Source: Candidatus Zambryskiibacteriota bacterium (GTDB lineage Bacteria; Patescibacteriota; Minisyncoccia; Phycocordibacterales; DATDWN01). Taken from it: DNA of 30,016 bases. The stretch is taken from the NCBI GenBank assembly GCA_016202965.1, contig JACQNQ010000015.1, positions 1 to 30,016 on the forward strand, read 5' to 3'. A program made the translations under genes and the position numbers. Below are positions 1-6,500 of the stretch, one piece after another (positions within the stretch are counted from its first letter, which is position 1; each line of letters starts with the position of its first letter). Below the pieces are notes generated by a model. That model was given only the letters and a program-made list of their open reading frames with translations, was not told where the DNA came from and did no database searches.

Positions 1-2
1 CT

Positions 3-62
3 GTTGGGGGTCTTATGCCACCGAAAGCCGGACAAAAATATTGGACTAAAAATTTCAAATAA
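3..62 (+). CDS. Possible C-terminal end of a truncated gene
   Basis: An open frame enters from the left edge and stops at 60-62, ending in KYWTKNFK. A long palindrome that could terminate it begins 11 nt later. Only 19 codons are visible, so no family can be named, and the frame could be chance. Confidence 0.25.
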   Translation, partial: VGGLMPPKAGQKYWTKNFK

Positions 63-72
63 TATTTTGATA

Positions 73-114
73 CTAAACCCACTATAATATATTAATATAT
101 TGTAGTGGGTTTAG
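73..114. terminator. 21-bp near-perfect palindrome
   Basis: The arms 73-93 and 94-114 pair over 21 bp with a single G-T wobble (CTAAACCC against GGGTTTAG at the ends, AT-rich centre). There is no clear T-run on either side. It could be a bidirectional terminator or another of the intergenic palindromes common in this window. Confidence 0.5.
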
Positions 115-173
115 TTGCATCAGTTTTTATAACACCGCTTTTGGTGACATTGGAAAAGTTGCAAAGGAAGTAA

Positions 174-204
174 TTGACACCACTTTTGAGTGTGGTAGTA
201 TAAA
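174..204 (+). promoter_or_regulatory. Sigma70-like promoter of the 82-aa gene
   Basis: TTGACA at 174-179 is followed by TAGTAT (196-201, 16-nt spacer) or TATAAA (199-204, 19-nt spacer). It lies about 30 nt upstream of a strong AGGAGG ribosome binding site. Confidence 0.55.
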
Positions 205-230
205 TTTAGAAATACCTTCAGGAGGTTAAA

Positions 231-479
231 GTGTCCACACAAGTTACTCAAACTGCGCAGGAAGCTTTTCGGATTTGGGAAGAAAATCGTAAAAAGTTGA
301 ACGAAAAATCTTCTCCGGACGAACATCGTGCCGTACGTTTTCAAGCCCATCATGTCGCACAGCTCGCTTTGCAAGAGAGTCTCCAGACCATTATTTCGGA
401 TAGCTGTACACGCAACATACTCATACAGCATTCTCGAGACTTTGTAGAGATAGAAAAAAGTTTCGAGAGGGGATGGTGA
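231..479 (+). CDS. Hypothetical protein, 82 aa
   Basis: I do not recognise this protein. It starts with GTG, chosen because AGGAGG lies about 6 nt upstream. It is predicted soluble, charged and mostly helical, with no signal peptide or membrane segment, and contains an HHVAQLALQESL-type amphipathic stretch. It has its own promoter (174-204) and its own terminator (492-536), so it is a monocistronic unit. Its strong Shine-Dalgarno site sets it apart from most housekeeping genes in the window and matches the other small orphan genes at 6501, 26822 and 27797. Confidence 0.7.
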   Translation: MSTQVTQTAQEAFRIWEENRKKLNEKSSPDEHRAVRFQAHHVAQLALQESLQTIISDSCTRNILIQHSRDFVEIEKSFERGW

Positions 480-491
480 TTGCTTGTCCCA

Positions 492-536
492 GCCCGCCAA
501 GTTCGGCAGAAATTCTCTGCTACTCGGCGGGTTTTT
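492..536 (+). terminator. Intrinsic terminator after the 82-aa gene
   Basis: CCCGCC at the base pairs with GGCGGG. An inner GCAGA/TCTGC hairpin sits within it, and GTTTTT follows. Confidence 0.75.
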
Positions 537-621
537 CTGTTGGATAAGATTTGTTCCTCGAAGCATTTTTAGCTTTGCTAACAATGTTATCTCGGGATGA
601 TTTTCGTAGCGCAAAAACCAC

Positions 622-649
622 TTGACTCGCATTTGAATATAAGTATACT
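622..649 (+). promoter_or_regulatory. Promoter of the 16S rRNA unit
   Basis: TTGACT (622-627), a 16-nt spacer and TATACT (644-649). It lies about 410 nt upstream of the 16S 5' end with no gene between, so it most likely drives the rRNA transcript. Confidence 0.6.
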
Positions 650-1058
650 ATCTAGGTGCCCATTGAGGCATTTTTAGTTCGTTGAAAATTAAATTGAACC
701 CCGACGCAATAGGTCGGGGAGCCGACCGAAAGCGTCGGCTTTATTAAGAACGTATTTAATACGTGCAAGTCTTTGCGCTAACTAAATATGTTCCGGATAA
801 TAAAAAAGATAAAATTCATCATAAATTAAACCACAAGCTAAAAACAAATATTATTTTTTGTTTTGTTCCGTTCACCAAAATTTAAGGAGCCGAAAGGCAA
901 CTATAAATTTTGAGTGTCTCGCCGAAGCTTCTTGCCTTGCCGTAGTTTTCTACGAAGGCAGGTAGCGGAGGCGGACAGATCAAATACCCGCCTTCACTCG
1001 ATTACGAGTTTCGGCGAAGTTAAGAAAATGTAAGATTTTCTTTCAGAAAATTAACATT
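650..1058 (+). other. 16S rRNA leader region, no gene
   Basis: This stretch holds no convincing coding frame. It contains the REP-like element at 699-739, several GC-rich hairpins (for example around 932-960), and an AT-rich stem just before the 16S. CGAAGTT at about 1014-1020 can pair with AACTTCG just after the 16S end (about 5502-5508). That pairing could form the base of an rRNA processing stem. Confidence 0.5.
699..739 (+). repeat. REP-like double-hairpin element, copy 1
   Basis: There are two adjacent hairpins: CCCCGAC/GTCGGGG (699-719) and GCCGAC/GTCGGC (721-739). A 26-nt block spanning the end of hairpin 1 and hairpin 2 is an exact reverse complement of 8369-8394. Related hairpins occur at 5636-5718. 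Confidence 0.7.
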
Positions 1059-2018
1059 TTCATTAAGAGTTTGATCCTAGCTCAGGATGAACGCTGGCGG
1101 CGTGGATAAGGCATGCAAGTCAAACGAATCAGTGCTTCGCACTGATACGCGGACAGATGCAGACAAAACGCAGACAAATACGGACAGAAAATTCTGTCTG
1201 CGAATGTCGGCGTCCAGTCTGCGACTGTCGGCGTACCAATGCGAAGCGTTGGTGAGTGGCGAACGAGGTAGTAACACGTGGGTACATCCCTTTTAGTCAG
1301 GAATAACTAGTCGAAAGATTGGCTAATACTTGATAACATTCCAGATTTATTTCTAGAATTAAAGTCGCAAGACGCTAAAAGAATGGCCTGCGGAGTATCA
1401 GCTAGTTGGTAGGGTAATGGCCTACCAAGGCATACGCTTAGGGGGAGTGAGAGCTTGGCCCCCACCGATGGAACTGCGAAACGGTCCATACACCTACGGG
1501 TGGCCGCAGCCGAGAATATTCCGCAATGGACGAAAGTCTGACGGAGCGACGCCGCGTGATGGATGAAGTCCCTAGGGACGTAAACATCTTTTATGAGCGA
1601 CTAAGTTTATTGAAGAGCTCAAGAATAAGGGGTTTCTAAACTCGTGCCAGCAGAAGCGGTAATACGAGTGCCCCAAGCGTTATCCGGAATCATTGGGCGT
1701 AAAGGGTGTGTAGGTGGTTGTGTTAGTCGTCTGTTAAAACCCGGGGCTTAACCTCGGAGGTGCGGACGAAACGGCGCGACTAGAGGACGGCAGGGATGTG
1801 TGGAACTCATGGAGTAGGGGTGAAATCCGTTGATATCATGGGGAACACCGAAAGCGAAGGCAGCACATTGGGCCGCTCCTGACATTGAAACACGAAAGCG
1901 TGGGTAGCGAATGGGATTAGATACCCCAGTAGTCCACGCCCTAAACGATGACAACTAGCTATGCGGAGTATCGACCCTCTGCGTGGCGTAGCTAACGCGT
2001 TAAGTTGTCCGCCTGGGT

Positions 2019-2050
<32 letters not shown>

Positions 2051-2276
2051 AGACGGGGACTTGCACAAGCAGAGGATTATGTGGTTCAATTCGAGGGTAA
2101 ACGAAAAACCTTACCAAGATTTGAAACCTAACTGAACCCCGACGGAAACGACGGGGGTCTCACAAGGACAGTTAGACAGGTGATGCATGGCCGGACCAAA
2201 GTGTCCGACGGCCGCCCGAGAAGTAATTTTCGGGAAAAATAACCAACTCATAACGATAGAGCCCATGTATTTTCAT

Positions 2277-2284
2277 GGTATGAT
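2277..2284 (+). promoter_or_regulatory. Extended -10 box ahead of the intron 1 endonuclease
   Basis: The sequence is a TG-type extended -10 with TATGAT at 2279-2284. The ATG at 2291 lies where transcription should start, and there is no good -35 box. Confidence 0.45.
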
Positions 2285-2290
2285 TATATT

Positions 2291-2998
2291 ATGAAAAAAA
2301 CGGGTGTTGTCGTAGGAAGAACGGATACTAATTTCTGTGATTTGTATGCTACTGCCGAGAAAGTTTATATTCTCGGATTGTGGTGTGCAGATGGATATCA
2401 TAGAACAAGCAGTATTGGATTAAGCAATACAGATGTCTATTTAATAAGTGCTTTTCATCAATTTTTCTTAAAACTTTTTAATAAAAATCGTTTGAGATTG
2501 AGAGTTTATACAAACCCAATCTTTTACGATAAAAGTTTCGGAGAGAACTTGGCAAAGCATTTAGGCATTGAAAAACTTTCTCAATTATATTTGAAAAAGT
2601 CTGTTCTGCCGACAATTCATCTGTACGTAAATAGCAGACCGCTTCTAAGAACTTTTGTTCGAGCAAGGAAAAATATCAACATGCTTCCGCGTGAAAATAT
2701 CAAAGCATATTTTGCCGGAAGGTTTGATGGTGACGGCTCGATTGCAAAAGATTTGAGGAGTGATTGCAGGATTGTCTATACAAACAAAACTGAAGCCAGT
2801 ATGGACCAAAAACTTTTACGAAAAATCGGAATTGTACAAACAAATATATATGAGTATACACAAGCTCATACATATTGTTTGTATGTATTTAGAAATCAAT
2901 CCAAACAATTTGTAAATTTAATTCAAGAATATTCTCGAACACAGAAATTAGTATCCGTTCCCTCGAGAGACTTCTCCGATATAGCATCGGAGAGATGA
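2291..2998 (+). CDS. LAGLIDADG homing endonuclease in intron 1
   Basis: This 235-aa two-motif LAGLIDADG protein has YILGLWCADGY at residues 26-36 and YFAGRFDGDGS at 140-150. Each motif carries the acidic residue (D35 region, D148 region) that coordinates metal at the active site. Such enzymes cut an intronless 16S allele at the intron site so that repair copies the intron in. The gene lies inside the group I core, and its last codons overlap a conserved intron hairpin near 2970-2995. There is no Shine-Dalgarno site. An extended -10 box, TGGTATGAT, ends 6 nt before the ATG, so a leaderless transcript is likely. Family assignment is firm; activity is inferred from intact motifs. Confidence 0.9.
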   Translation: MKKTGVVVGRTDTNFCDLYATAEKVYILGLWCADGYHRTSSIGLSNTDVYLISAFHQFFLKLFNKNRLRLRVYTNPIFYDKSFGENLAKHLGIEKLSQLYLKKSVLPTIHLYVNSRPLLRTFVRARKNINMLPRENIKAYFAGRFDGDGSIAKDLRSDCRIVYTNKTEASMDQKLLRKIGIVQTNIYEYTQAHTYCLYVFRNQSKQFVNLIQEYSRTQKLVSVPSRDFSDIASER

Positions 2999-3216
2999 CA
3001 ATAGCTGTGGATAGCCAAATCACATATCGCGTTGCCATAACACGTTGGCTCCAGCTCCACTTTTATAAAAAACAAAAGTGGGGCTGGATGAAGGCATAGT
3101 CCGTACCGCAAGTAATCGCGGAGGCATACAGTCGTCAGTTCGTAGTTTGAACCGTTCCCTTAAGTGGGGTAACGAACGCAACCCTCGTTGTCTGTTACAC
3201 GTATCAGGCGAGACTG

Positions 3217-3320
3217 CCCCGCCTAAGTTTTTTTGAGACAATGTTACTATTATTATTAAAAATATTTTAGTGGCGAATATTGACTTCGGTCAATTACTTT
3301 CTAGAAAAATTTAGGCGGGG
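3217..3320 (+). other. Expanded 16S helix (helix 39/40 region)
   Basis: Where most 16S genes have a short hairpin between GACTGCC and GGAGGAAGG, this gene has CCCCGCCTAA (3217-3226) pairing with TTAGGCGGGG (3311-3320) around an AT-rich insert of about 85 nt. The insert contains a further TTGAC/GTCAA hairpin. No coding frame or splice signals are visible, so it is probably a retained expansion segment. Confidence 0.65.
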
Positions 3321-3822
3321 AGGAAGGCGAGGATGACGCCAGGTCAGCATGTCCCTTTGATATCTTGGGCTACACACATAATACAATGGCGGCTACAACG
3401 CGTTGCGACGGGGAAACCCTGAGCCAATCGTTATAAAAGCCGCCCCAGTTCGGATTGAGGGCTGAAACTCGACCTCATGAAGTTGGATTTGCTAGTAATC
3501 GCGGGTCAGCTATACCGCGGTGAATACGTTCTCAAGTCTTGTACTCACAAATAAATGCGCCCGGCAGCGCATAATTCTAAGTGGTTAAAGTCCACTCCTC
3601 TTTTTCGTCAAAAGAGTGTAGTTGAAAGATAAGCCAATTACCGTAAGGAAATTGGCTGAAGGATCTGGAAACAAAATGTAGCCTATACATAAAAAAACCG
3701 TATCGACCTATTATTGGCGGTGAGGATGGGGAAGATACCTCGAAAAGTTTCATAGGATGTGTAGAATAGAATTATGCGTAACCCGCGGGAGACCCAATTT
3801 TCTCAAGGTAAAGGTTTTTGAA

Positions 3823-3852
3823 TTGACGGTGTGTCAATTCAAGGTATATAAT
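3823..3852 (+). promoter_or_regulatory. Promoter of the intron 2 endonuclease
   Basis: TTGACG (3823-3828), an 18-nt spacer and TATAAT (3847-3852). The in-frame ATG at 3859 lies 6 nt after the -10 box, so the mRNA would be leaderless. Confidence 0.6.
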
Positions 3853-3858
3853 GTATAT

Positions 3859-4386
3859 ATGTTAGAACCAAAGAAAACTGGGAGTCAGCTGCGTCATAGT
3901 ATTGCGTTTTTTCACAAAAATAATGCAAGAAGGACAAAACCAGGCAAGTTATCGGCAGATTATATTGTCGGTTTAACTGATGGCGAAGGAAGTTTTACAG
4001 TTTTTCTGCAAGCTCCAAAAAAGGAACATGGCTCTATAAATTATAGAGTGTTGTGTCGTTACTATATTAAGATGAGAGAAGATGACCTTCCTCTTCTTAA
4101 AAAAGTAGAACAATTTTGGGGATGTGGAAAAATATACTTTCAACGTGAATATCGGGAAAATCAACATAATAATTATCGTTTTGAGATATTTAATTATGAT
4201 TCATTAAGGTATGTGGTAGTACCCTTTTTTAAAAGGCATCCACTCGAAAGCAAGAGAATAAAAGATTTTGAACTTTTTTGTCAGATTCTTGATCTTGCTA
4301 TGTCTAAAGCTCATCAGACAGAAGATGGTCTTCAAAAAATCATGAAATTAAAATCACAAATGCATGCTTACTTAGGACTCGCGTAG
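3859..4386 (+). CDS. LAGLIDADG homing endonuclease in intron 2
   Basis: This 175-aa single-motif LAGLIDADG protein has YIVGLTDGEGSF at about residues 35-46. Single-motif members act as homodimers. The frame is open back to 3757, but the start at 3859 is preferred because a TTGACG/TATAAT promoter ends just before it. The upstream part would also overlap conserved intron domains. Its stop codon (4384-4386) lies inside the domain V hairpin, so coding and ribozyme sequence overlap. Group II introns that carry LAGLIDADG genes rather than reverse transcriptases are known mainly from rRNA genes of fungal mitochondria and giant sulfur bacteria. Confidence 0.85.
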   Translation: MLEPKKTGSQLRHSIAFFHKNNARRTKPGKLSADYIVGLTDGEGSFTVFLQAPKKEHGSINYRVLCRYYIKMREDDLPLLKKVEQFWGCGKIYFQREYRENQHNNYRFEIFNYDSLRYVVVPFFKRHPLESKRIKDFELFCQILDLAMSKAHQTEDGLQKIMKLKSQMHAYLGLA

Positions 4387-4439
4387 TGCGGGAAATCCGC
4401 TCGCTACGTGGGAACGTGAAGTTAATACCTAACTATCAC
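4378..4439 (+). other. Group II domains V and VI
   Basis: Domain V (4378-4412): CTCGCGTAG pairs with CTACGTGGG, with two wobbles. An upper GCGG/TCCG stem is capped by GAAA. Domain VI (4416-4439): GTGA+AGTTA pairs with TAACT+TCAC, leaving A4435 bulged as the candidate branch point. Confidence 0.7.
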
Positions 4440-4611
4440 ATTCGCCCGTCAAGTCAGGGGAGTTGGGAGTACCCGAAGGTTAGCGTATGCTAAACCACGG
4501 TAAACTCAATGACAAAGACTAAGTCGTTATTGAAAAATGCAAGTAGCGACCTGTCAAGAGTAATCTGACAGAAAAAATCAACTGAAATCGGTGAAACCCT
4601 CCTCTTTAATT

Positions 4612-4619
4612 GTTATAAT
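4612..4619 (+). promoter_or_regulatory. Extended -10 box ahead of the intron 3 endonuclease
   Basis: The box reads TGTTATAAT, with TATAAT at 4614-4619. It ends 7 nt before the ATG at 4627, so the transcript would begin at or next to the start codon. Confidence 0.55.
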
Positions 4620-4626
4620 TAAAGGT

Positions 4627-5271
4627 ATGAAGGTAATACCGAGGGAAACTAGGAAAGTTACATATTCAACTGAGATTCGAAATCTTAAAAAGATATTGTT
4701 CAATGAAGAACAATACGCTTTTATTATAGGATCTATTTTAGGTGACGGCTGTTTATGTGAAAATTGGTCTAAAACAAATTATAGTTTACTGATTGCACAT
4801 TCAGTCAAGCAAAAAGATTATGTATTTTGGAAATACAATATCTTAAGAACGTGGATTTTAAAGGAGCCGCGTTTCTACGCTAAAAATAACTCTCTTATAA
4901 TCAAAACTATCAGTCACTCCCAATTAACTGAATTAAGGAATCGATTTTATCTGAATAATAAGAAAGTGATTCCACATGACATTGAAACAATAATGTACCA
5001 TCCACTTTCTTTAGCAGTATGGTTTATGGATGACGGTAACCTTGCAAGTTCATGCGGATTTATTCATGGTTACCATCTTAATACACAATCTTTTACTTTC
5101 GAAGAAAATCAAAGATTGACAGTAATGCTTAAGAATAACTTTGGAATCGACTGTACAATACAAAGAAACCACAAATACTACCGGCTATTCATAAGAGCTG
5201 GAAGCAAAGAAAGATTCAAAAAATTGATAGGAAATCGGCTTATTGAATCAATGCGATACAAACTCGGTTAA
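4627..5271 (+). CDS. LAGLIDADG homing endonuclease in intron 3
   Basis: This 214-aa protein belongs to the LAGLIDADG type-2 group. The first motif is IIGSILGDGC (about residues 33-42) and the second is LAVWFMDDGN (about 123-132), each ending in the catalytic acidic residue. The frame opens earlier, at GTG 4591. I prefer ATG 4627 because an extended -10 box ends just upstream. It sits in a peripheral loop of the group I intron and would spread it by cutting intronless 16S at the 1498/1499 site. It differs in family from the endonuclease in intron 1 although the two ribozyme cores are alike, suggesting that endonuclease and intron have different histories. Confidence 0.88.
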   Translation: MKVIPRETRKVTYSTEIRNLKKILFNEEQYAFIIGSILGDGCLCENWSKTNYSLLIAHSVKQKDYVFWKYNILRTWILKEPRFYAKNNSLIIKTISHSQLTELRNRFYLNNKKVIPHDIETIMYHPLSLAVWFMDDGNLASSCGFIHGYHLNTQSFTFEENQRLTVMLKNNFGIDCTIQRNHKYYRLFIRAGSKERFKKLIGNRLIESMRYKLG

Positions 5272-5569
5272 ATATGTAACTTTCTTAGTCCCGTAGAGAC
5301 TTTTCCAGATATTGTCTGGAAGGATAGTAAATGCCTCAATATTTAATATTGAGAAACATAACTATAAAACGTTGGCTCCCTCTCCAGTTTTTTGAAAAAC
5401 TGGAGAGGGATGAAGATATAGTCCATGCCTCGTCGAAAGTCGAGGAAGCACATGAACAAGGCACGGCTAGGGGAACCTGGTCGTGGAATAATTCAATTTG
5501 AAAAACTTCGTCGCAGACAGACGCGGAACAAACGCGGACAGTCGCGGAAAACGGAGATATGAGTCGATT

Positions 5570-5606
5570 CCTCGCTAGATTTTTAAAATTAAAAAATCTA
5601 GCGAGG
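5570..5606 (+). other. 15-bp perfect stem-loop in the 16S trailer
   Basis: CCTCGCTAGATTTTT (5570-5584) pairs with AAAAATCTAGCGAGG (5592-5606) around a 7-nt loop. It may be a processing or stabilising hairpin of the rRNA transcript. Confidence 0.55.
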
Positions 5607-5635
5607 GAGTTGGCGAAACTTACAATCGCATGACA

Positions 5636-5718
5636 GCCCCGACGTTACAGCGCCGACGCAAAAGTCGGCGAACCGACAGAATCGTCGGTTTCGGGGAGCC
5701 GACCAAAAGCGTCGGCTT
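5636..5718 (+). repeat. REP-like hairpin cluster, copy 2
   Basis: Successive hairpins (CCGAC/GTCGG twice, then GCCGAC/GTCGGC) sit inside a CCCCGA/TCGGGG pair. The last hairpin, with GGGGAGCCGACC and AGCGTCGGCTT, matches copy 1 at 699-739 closely. It appears to be an element that has taken in extra hairpins. Confidence 0.6.
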
Positions 5719-5759
5719 CGGAAAGACGATACGAACGGAACAAAATAAAGAATGATATA

Positions 5760-5792
5760 AAAGAAAAACCACCATTATGGTGGTTTTTCTTT
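5760..5792. terminator. Terminator of the 16S unit
   Basis: AAGAAAAACCACCA and TGGTGGTTTTTCTT form a 14-bp hairpin with a 3-nt loop. The arms supply a T-run on both strands. It therefore serves the rRNA (+) and the HEPN gene ending at 5805 (-). Confidence 0.85.
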
Positions 5793-5804
5793 ATTAAATT
5801 TAAT

Positions 5805-6308
5805 TTATATTCCTGTCATCCATGTATCAATAAAAAATCTCCTTAGAAAATTCTTACCAATTTTTACTAGTTCATAATCTCTGGAATTTTTAATATTTTT
5901 AGAACCGTGGAAAAGATTACACCGTATTTGATATATAACTTCTAAAATTTCTTCTAAGCTTTCTGTGTTCATAACAACTTTTCCAGCATTATCTCCTGCA
6001 CCCGGTCTCATGTTCACAACTAGCTCATATGTTTTTAATGTCTCTCCGTATCCACATAATGCTTCAGGTTGTGATAGCATGTAACTTTTTAACTCACTAT
6101 CATTCTGATAAAAGTAGTCTAATTTTTTACGATCAGTTCCAGATTTGGAAATTTCTGTTAGGTAAGCATCAAATATCATCCAACATAATATAAACTCAAC
6201 CCAAAGGTCATCAAGTATCTTCATCCTTTGATTTTTCAGTTTAGCAACCCACCAAACCATTCGGTCTTTGAAATCAGCCCGAACCTCTTTTATGTGAGAA
6301 AATCCCAT
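5805..6308 (-). CDS. HEPN-domain protein, 167 aa
   Basis: The C-terminal half contains QIRCNLFHG, with R129 and H134 forming the R-x4-H motif of HEPN domains. It is followed by a helix (about residues 145-162) as in Apea/RiboL-type HEPN proteins. HEPN proteins with this motif are often RNases used in toxin-antitoxin and defence systems. The rest is helical and soluble with no membrane segment. The ATG lies only 8 nt after the 3' end of a tRNA-Ile on the same strand, with no Shine-Dalgarno site, so it is probably read with the tRNA. No nucleotidyltransferase (MNT) partner or other antitoxin is adjacent. Family call is good; RNase activity and role are inferred. Confidence 0.75.
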   Translation of the reverse strand: MGFSHIKEVRADFKDRMVWWVAKLKNQRMKILDDLWVEFILCWMIFDAYLTEISKSGTDRKKLDYFYQNDSELKSYMLSQPEALCGYGETLKTYELVVNMRPGAGDNAGKVVMNTESLEEILEVIYQIRCNLFHGSKNIKNSRDYELVKIGKNFLRRFFIDTWMTGI

Positions 6309-6315
6309 AAATTTG

Positions 6316-6388
6316 TGCGCGTGCCAGGGGTTGAACCTGGGACCTACCGAGTATCAGTCGATTGCTCTACCAACTGAGCTACACGCGC
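6316..6388 (-). tRNA. tRNA-Ile (anticodon GAU)
   Basis: The cloverleaf is complete. A 7-bp acceptor GCGCGTG/CACGCGC and a D arm GCTC/GAGC are present. The anticodon stem ATCGA/TCGGT has loop CTGATAC (GAT at 34-36). The T arm CCAGG/CCTGG has loop TTCAACC. The discriminator is A and CCA is not encoded. Confidence 0.92.
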
Positions 6389-6434
6389 ATGAAATAAAAA
6401 TATATCAGAAAAGTTGTTTTTGAACAAGAACTAT

Positions 6435-6463
6435 TTGACAGTTTATCTTAAAAAGTGTATTCT
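6435..6463 (+). promoter_or_regulatory. Sigma70 promoter of the 237-aa gene
   Basis: TTGACA (6435-6440), a 17-nt spacer and TATTCT (6458-6463). Confidence 0.7.
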
Positions 6464-6500
6464 GCTAAGTGGATGTACAACTTGAAAGAGGGAGGTATTT

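Larger units (their letters stand above)
2193..3130 (+). other. Group I-like intron 1 in 16S (near E. coli 1060)
   Basis: It interrupts the conserved GCATGG(C)/GTCGTCAG block. Its 3' part shares a core with intron 3: ACGTTGGCTCC, a P8-like hairpin, GGATGAAG, then the S-type motif CATAGTCC and a P9-like hairpin (3102-3121). It encodes a LAGLIDADG endonuclease. Boundaries are set by 16S conservation and are uncertain by 2-3 nt. I could not find a clean U-G pair at the 5' splice site, unlike intron 3. Confidence 0.75.
3549..4442 (+). other. Group II-like intron 2 in 16S (near E. coli 1399/1400)
   Basis: It splits the universal GTACTCAC/CGCCCGTC block. Near the 5' end, ATGCGCCCGGC resembles the group II GUGYG start but lies 6 nt (AAATAA) inside the exon junction. 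Near the 3' end there is a domain V-like hairpin (4378-4412) with a GAAA tetraloop, a two-base bulge and a CGC triad. A domain VI hairpin follows with a bulged A at 4435, 8 nt from the intron end. GTGAG in the presumed EBS1 loop (about 3721) can pair with CTCAC at the end of the 5' exon. It encodes a LAGLIDADG protein rather than a reverse transcriptase. Confidence 0.75.
4528..5454 (+). other. Group I intron 3 in 16S (after E. coli U1498)
   Basis: It lies in the decoding-centre block AAGTCGT/AACAAGG, between U1498 and A1499 by comparison with E. coli. The splice logic is visible. The 5' exon ends in T (4527), the intron ends in G (5454), and exon GTCGT (4523-4527) pairs with an internal guide GCGAC (4546-4550), giving the diagnostic U-G pair. 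The core has ACTAT (5371-5375) pairing with ATAGT (5418-5422) as P7, a P8 hairpin at about 5387-5410, and the textbook AAGATATAGTCC motif. The same core occurs in intron 1. Confidence 0.88.

Noticed and set aside
120..632. 170-codon open frame on the - strand
   Set aside because: It spans the promoter, coding region and terminator of the 82-aa gene on the other strand, has no ribosome binding site, and the + strand gene has clear signals.
2131..2156. Possible REP-like copy within the 16S V6 region (CTGAACCCCGACG)
   Set aside because: The similarity is short and a GC-rich hairpin is normal at this place in 16S, so chance is more likely.
3757..3858. Longer N-terminus for the intron 2 endonuclease
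   Set aside because: It has no ribosome binding site and overlaps intron core sequence, and a TTGACG/TATAAT promoter ends just before the internal ATG.
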